Below are positions 60,869 to 64,000 of a DNA stretch of 64,000 nucleotides, piece after piece. The DNA comes from UBA1563 sp041671545 (GTDB lineage: Bacteria; Bacteroidota; Ignavibacteria; Ignavibacteriales; Ignavibacteriaceae). Position 1 is the stretch's first letter. The number at the start of each line of letters is the position of its first letter. A program made the position numbers and the translations under genes. Where the stretch lies: assembly GCA_041671545.1 (NCBI GenBank), contig JBAZBI010000003.1, forward strand, positions 186,001-250,000. Direction: 5' to 3'. Below the pieces are notes generated by a model, which did no database searches, was not told the DNA's origin, and worked only from the letters and a program-made list of their open reading frames with translations.

Positions 60869-62539
60869 CTATCTGATAAGATTTGTTATTTCTTGTAACA
60901 AACTATCGGCTGTAGTGATTACTCTCGCGTTAGCCTGGAAACCTCTTTGCGAAACGATCATCTTTGTGAATTCTTCGGAAAGATCTACGTTTGATTGTTC
61001 CAAAGCGCCGGACTGAACCGTTGTTCCGGTTTCTTCACCAAGACTTCCGATCCTTGGAGTGCCTGAGTTTGCGTAAGCAGTAAACAAGTTATCGCCTTTG
61101 CTTATCAAACCATTCAAGTTTGTAAAGGTTGCAACCATTACCTGCGCTAACGTTCTGGAATTTCCGTTTGAAAAGATTCCAACGATATTTCCGTATTGAT
61201 CAATATTCATGTTTGATAATGACGCTGATGCGGAACCGTTCTGGCTTAAAGCCGAAACAACCGAGCTTGCAGAAGTTTGTGTAACTCCGCCGAAAGCTTG
61301 TCCGAAATCGAGATCGAGAACTACCGGATTTGCTTTTCCGATCGGGTTAAAAGTTAATTGAGGATTATTCGGAGAAATATTTGCCGGGTCTAATGTTCCA
61401 TCTGCGTTAAAGGTTAACGTACCGGTAGCTGATACTGCTTTACCATCATCAGTACTGCTGCTTGGAACGCCTGCTGTCCAGGTCCATTGGTTATTTCCCA
61501 ATTTTGTAAATGTTAAAGTAACTTGATGTGAATTTCCTAAAGAATCGAAGATAGAAACTGCGCCGCTTACAACATTTGATACACGGTTACCATCGGCAGA
61601 GATCGATAAGGTTGCGCTCGCAGAATTTTGCGAAACATCGGTTGCATCAAAGGTAAAATCAATATTGTTTGCCGCTATTTGCACACGGTTGTTAACTCCG
61701 TCAAATAATGCTATTGATGCGGCATCCATTCCGTAATCGCCTTTTCCGTCATCAACAAAAGTAACTGGAGTGCCAAGTGAACCGGATTGTACGGAAACCG
61801 GAGGAGTTGCGGTATCCAATACTTCCCAGGTAACATCGTATTCATCAGGATTAGCGGTTTTAGTAAATGTTTGTTTGTAAGTGTATTTCGTTCCGTAATC
61901 ATTGTAAATAGTTGTTTCGGTAGTGAACGGACCAGGCAATGCAGAGTTGATATTACCGCGTTGAACGACACTTTCCGATCTTGTTAGGTTGGAACTGCTT
62001 TTTAGATTTCCGCCCCATTTAATTAAGTTGGTAGCAACTGCCGGAAGTTTCAAATTTGTATCGATCATGATATCTTGCAAATTATTTCCGGGAGGAATAA
62101 CGCCGTCTTCACTTGCAACTTTACCTTGAACAATTGCGCCGTTCTGCGGACTAACTAATTTACCGTCGGCGTCAAATACAAATCCGCCAGCACGTGAGTA
62201 GAAATTTTCACCGTTGCTTTTTAATACGAAGAGTCCGCTTCCTTGAAGAGCTAAATCTGTGGTGATACCAGTTCTTTCAAAAGTACCCTGGCTCCAGTTT
62301 CTGTCAATCGAGTTGATCTTCATTCCTAAACCAACTTGATAGGTGTTTGTTCCGCCTGAAGTATCGGTAGGATTTGTACCGGCTTTAATGAATTGATTAA
62401 ATGTATCGCTGAACGTAACGCGCGAACCTTTGAATCCGATTGTGTTAACGTTAGCTATGTTGTTTCCGATAACATCCATCATTGATTGATGATTACGTAA
62501 TCCGGAAACGCCTGCGAAAAGAGAATTAAGTAGTGCCAT
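60869..62539 (-). CDS. flgE: Flagellar hook protein FlgE
   Basis: 556 residues, larger than the ~400 of E. coli FlgE. N-terminus 'SGLRNHQSMMDVIGNNIANV', 'NTIGFKGSRVTFSDTFNQF'; C-terminus 'QSNVDLSEEFTKMIVSQRGF'. The extra length comes from two FlaE-type domains: ~205-320 ('TTIYNDYGTKYTYKQTFTKT') and ~320-450 ('SIFDSLGNSHQVTLTFTKLG'). The ATG has a strong AGGAGG ribosome-binding site. It forms the hook. A good terminator follows; the small TIGR02530-like gene precedes it by 103 bp. Confidence 0.97.
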   Translation of the reverse strand: MALLNSLFAGVSGLRNHQSMMDVIGNNIANVNTIGFKGSRVTFSDTFNQFIKAGTNPTDTSGGTNTYQVGLGMKINSIDRNWSQGTFERTGITTDLALQGSGLFVLKSNGENFYSRAGGFVFDADGKLVSPQNGAIVQGKVASEDGVIPPGNNLQDIMIDTNLKLPAVATNLIKWGGNLKSSSNLTRSESVVQRGNINSALPGPFTTETTIYNDYGTKYTYKQTFTKTANPDEYDVTWEVLDTATPPVSVQSGSLGTPVTFVDDGKGDYGMDAASIALFDGVNNRVQIAANNIDFTFDATDVSQNSASATLSISADGNRVSNVVSGAVSIFDSLGNSHQVTLTFTKLGNNQWTWTAGVPSSSTDDGKAVSATGTLTFNADGTLDPANISPNNPQLTFNPIGKANPVVLDLDFGQAFGGVTQTSASSVVSALSQNGSASASLSNMNIDQYGNIVGIFSNGNSRTLAQVMVATFTNLNGLISKGDNLFTAYANSGTPRIGSLGEETGTTVQSGALEQSNVDLSEEFTKMIVSQRGFQANARVITTADSLLQEITNLIR

Positions 62540-62642
62540 AAAACCTCCTAAGGTTTATTTAAGTTAAGTTTGATTCAGCATCAGTCAGTCAGCCGAATCA
62601 TGAGCGTCCTTAAAAGGTCCCGCTCGGTTTATTATGAATTAA

Positions 62643-63017
62643 TTATACGAAAACTACACTGTCTATATTTGTAAAGATATTCTCATAGGAAGAACCAACA
62701 GCCATTGCCGTTACAACCGTTCTGTTCGGAATGTTCACGATGAACGCCGTATCTTCCATCATCACCAAAGAATCTTTTGAGCCTTTTAACTCAGCGCGAT
62801 CTACGGCGCTTTGTATTTTGTTGATATCTGCTTCACCAAGTTGAATGTTTCTGTTCTCTAATCTTTTTAATGCGTGATTTGAAAATTTTATCTTTTCAAG
62901 TTCTTGCTGAAAAACAGAATCAAAACTGCTCGATGGAGAATGCTGATTAATGCCTGCCTGATTCCCGACCTGCTCGATCGGAATAAAAGGAACTCTTATA
63001 CCATTCATCTCAATCAT
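62643..63017 (-). CDS. Small flagellar-operon protein (TIGR02530-like)
   Basis: 124 residues matching the small conserved gene often between flgD and flgE in Firmicutes and relatives (TIGR02530-like): 'FDSVFQQELEKIKFSNHALK', 'RLENRNIQLGEADINKIQSA', 'DTAFIVNIPNRTVVTAMAVG'. The exact role is not known. 18 bp after flgD. Confidence 0.8.
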   Translation of the reverse strand: MIEMNGIRVPFIPIEQVGNQAGINQHSPSSSFDSVFQQELEKIKFSNHALKRLENRNIQLGEADINKIQSAVDRAELKGSKDSLVMMEDTAFIVNIPNRTVVTAMAVGSSYENIFTNIDSVVFV

Positions 63018-63035
63018 TTTATTAAAACTTCTTTC

Positions 63036-63710
63036 TTATTCAGGGTTTACAATTTCTAAAATATCCGATAATAAATATTCGGAGTTATTTACCAAAAGTT
63101 TAGTGCCGTCGGTAGTAAATTTTACGCCGTCAATTTTGCCGTAAAGAAAATGTGTTACATCCATCTGATTACCATTTGCGCCTTCTGCTTCAACACTAAA
63201 TGTATAATTACCATCAGGTAAATTGTTACCATCATTATCGGTAAAATCCCAGGAAAGTTTATTATCGCCTTTATCAGTCGACGCATCTTCAATAGTTTTA
63301 ACGAGCATGCCTGATTCATTGTAAATAGAAATTTTAACCGACACCGCGTCACCCGGCAGCGTATAGCCAATGTTTGCTTCGTCCTGTCCGTTTTTTTGTA
63401 TTGTAGTGCTGTTGAGTTTTACTTCTTTGCCTATCAACGTTGCGGACATGGTGTTATTAACCGATTCAGCAAGCATCAGGTTAGCGTTAATACTCTGTGT
63501 TAATGATGTGTTGATGTTCGTTAGTTGTTCCAAAGAACTGAATTGTGCAAGCTGTGCGGAGAAAGCCGTTCCGTCCATCGGGTTCATCGGGTCTTGATAT
63601 TTCATCTGCGCCATCATCAGTTTTAAAAAATCATCTTTACCGAGCGCTGATTTTCCTTTTGTTGCTGTTGTATTTTGATTTCCTATTGCTGCGCCTATTC
63701 CATCTACCAT
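63036..63710 (-). CDS. flgD: Hook-capping protein FlgD
   Basis: 224 residues. N-terminal 'LGKDDFLKLMMAQMKYQDPM' and 'NPMDGTAFSAQLAQFSSLEQ' are the FlgD signature; the C-terminal FlgD Ig-like part reads 'SVKISIYNESGMLVKTIEDA', 'LSWDFTDNDGNNLPDGNYTF'. It caps the growing hook. Encoded 9 bp after the fliK end. Confidence 0.97.
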   Translation of the reverse strand: MVDGIGAAIGNQNTTATKGKSALGKDDFLKLMMAQMKYQDPMNPMDGTAFSAQLAQFSSLEQLTNINTSLTQSINANLMLAESVNNTMSATLIGKEVKLNSTTIQKNGQDEANIGYTLPGDAVSVKISIYNESGMLVKTIEDASTDKGDNKLSWDFTDNDGNNLPDGNYTFSVEAEGANGNQMDVTHFLYGKIDGVKFTTDGTKLLVNNSEYLLSDILEIVNPE

Positions 63711-63719
63711 AATAAACTC

Positions 63720-64000
63720 CTATGCCAAATACTCGTATGTGTTATAGCCTAATGTTCGTGTCGCTTCGGGAAGAATTTGTTTCTCTATTTTCGATTTGCT
63801 TGTAAAAGTGTTCGACCGTTTTTTCTGTCCATGCGCTTTCTGATGTTTTTCATCCGAACCGGCAAGAGAAACATTGAACGATGCAAGCTGCAAACCGTTT
63901 TGAGAAAGCGTTTGTTTAAGCGTTTCGGTGTTGGTTTGAATGATCTGTTTTACTGATTCATTTTCAACTTCAGCTTTAGCATGAATTACTTCTCCGCCAA
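63720..64000 (-). CDS. fliK: Flagellar hook-length control protein FliK, C-terminal part (5' end outside window)
   Basis: The last ~93 codons are present, ending at TAG 63720-63722. They show the FliK C-terminal (Flg_hook) pattern: 'GEVIHAKAEVENESVKQIIQ', 'TLKQTLSQNGLQLASFNVSL', then a polar tail ('EKHQKAHGQKKRSNTF') ending 'GYNTYEYLA'. FliK measures hook length and signals FlhB. Not reported by simple ORF finding because it lacks its start in the window. Confidence 0.85.
   Translation of the reverse strand, partial: GGEVIHAKAEVENESVKQIIQTNTETLKQTLSQNGLQLASFNVSLAGSDEKHQKAHGQKKRSNTFTSKSKIEKQILPEATRTLGYNTYEYLA

Overview
The window is AT-rich bacterial DNA. Gene content and style suggest a free-living, flagellated member of the Ignavibacteria/Chlorobi/Bacteroidetes group. 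The pointers are an LNLGC lipoprotein with surface-type repeats, many PAS/GAF hybrid kinases, HDOD proteins, many starts without a clear Shine-Dalgarno sequence, and abundant GCCCT-core intergenic palindromes. That placement is inference; no rRNA or tRNA was seen to fix it.

Layout. 1-6845 (- strand) is a surface-polysaccharide block: a giant partial glycan-assembly protein, a double methyltransferase and a TPR/membrane protein of unknown role. 7119-15144 (+) is a signalling block: a soluble histidine kinase with an NtrC-type sigma-54 activator, a 1144-residue multi-sensor kinase, a REC-HDOD protein and a REC protein with a decayed HD-GYP domain. 15209-19510 (-) is a likely operon of a c-type-haem/beta-barrel protein, a periplasmic cupredoxin and a membrane histidine kinase. 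19721-20434 is an orphan gene.

20435-27534 is an accessory, repeat-rich island. It holds a truncated BRO-N antirepressor, a YhcG/DUF1016 nuclease, an OLD-like ATPase/TOPRIM gene paired with a DUF2971-like gene (candidate defence module), REP-like palindromes, a three-copy cluster of composite palindromic repeats and a decayed 21-bp minisatellite. 27535-28785 is another kinase.

29270-58962 (-) is an almost gapless run of about 35 genes, read from fliL through fliMNOPQR-flhBA-flhFG-fliA, two HDOD proteins, a pseudo-kinase, flgFGAHIJNKL, motA2B2, fliW-csrA, REC-Hpt, motAB, two more REC proteins and a PAS kinase. A good sigma-54 (-24/-12) promoter match lies just upstream of fliL. The soluble kinase/NtrC pair at 7119-9210 is an attractive, unproven candidate for its activator, as FlgS/FlgR in epsilon-proteobacteria. 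59383-60765 (+) encodes a surface lipoprotein. 60869-64000 (-) holds flgE, a small flagellar-operon gene, flgD and the C-terminus of fliK.

The main unusual features are: a FlgE-like domain inserted in FlgL, a 139-bp out-of-frame overlap of motB2 with motA2, several degenerate signalling domains (kinase His to Glu, REC Asp to Glu, HD-GYP without its metal ligands), the OLD/DUF2971 pair and the palindromic repeat families.
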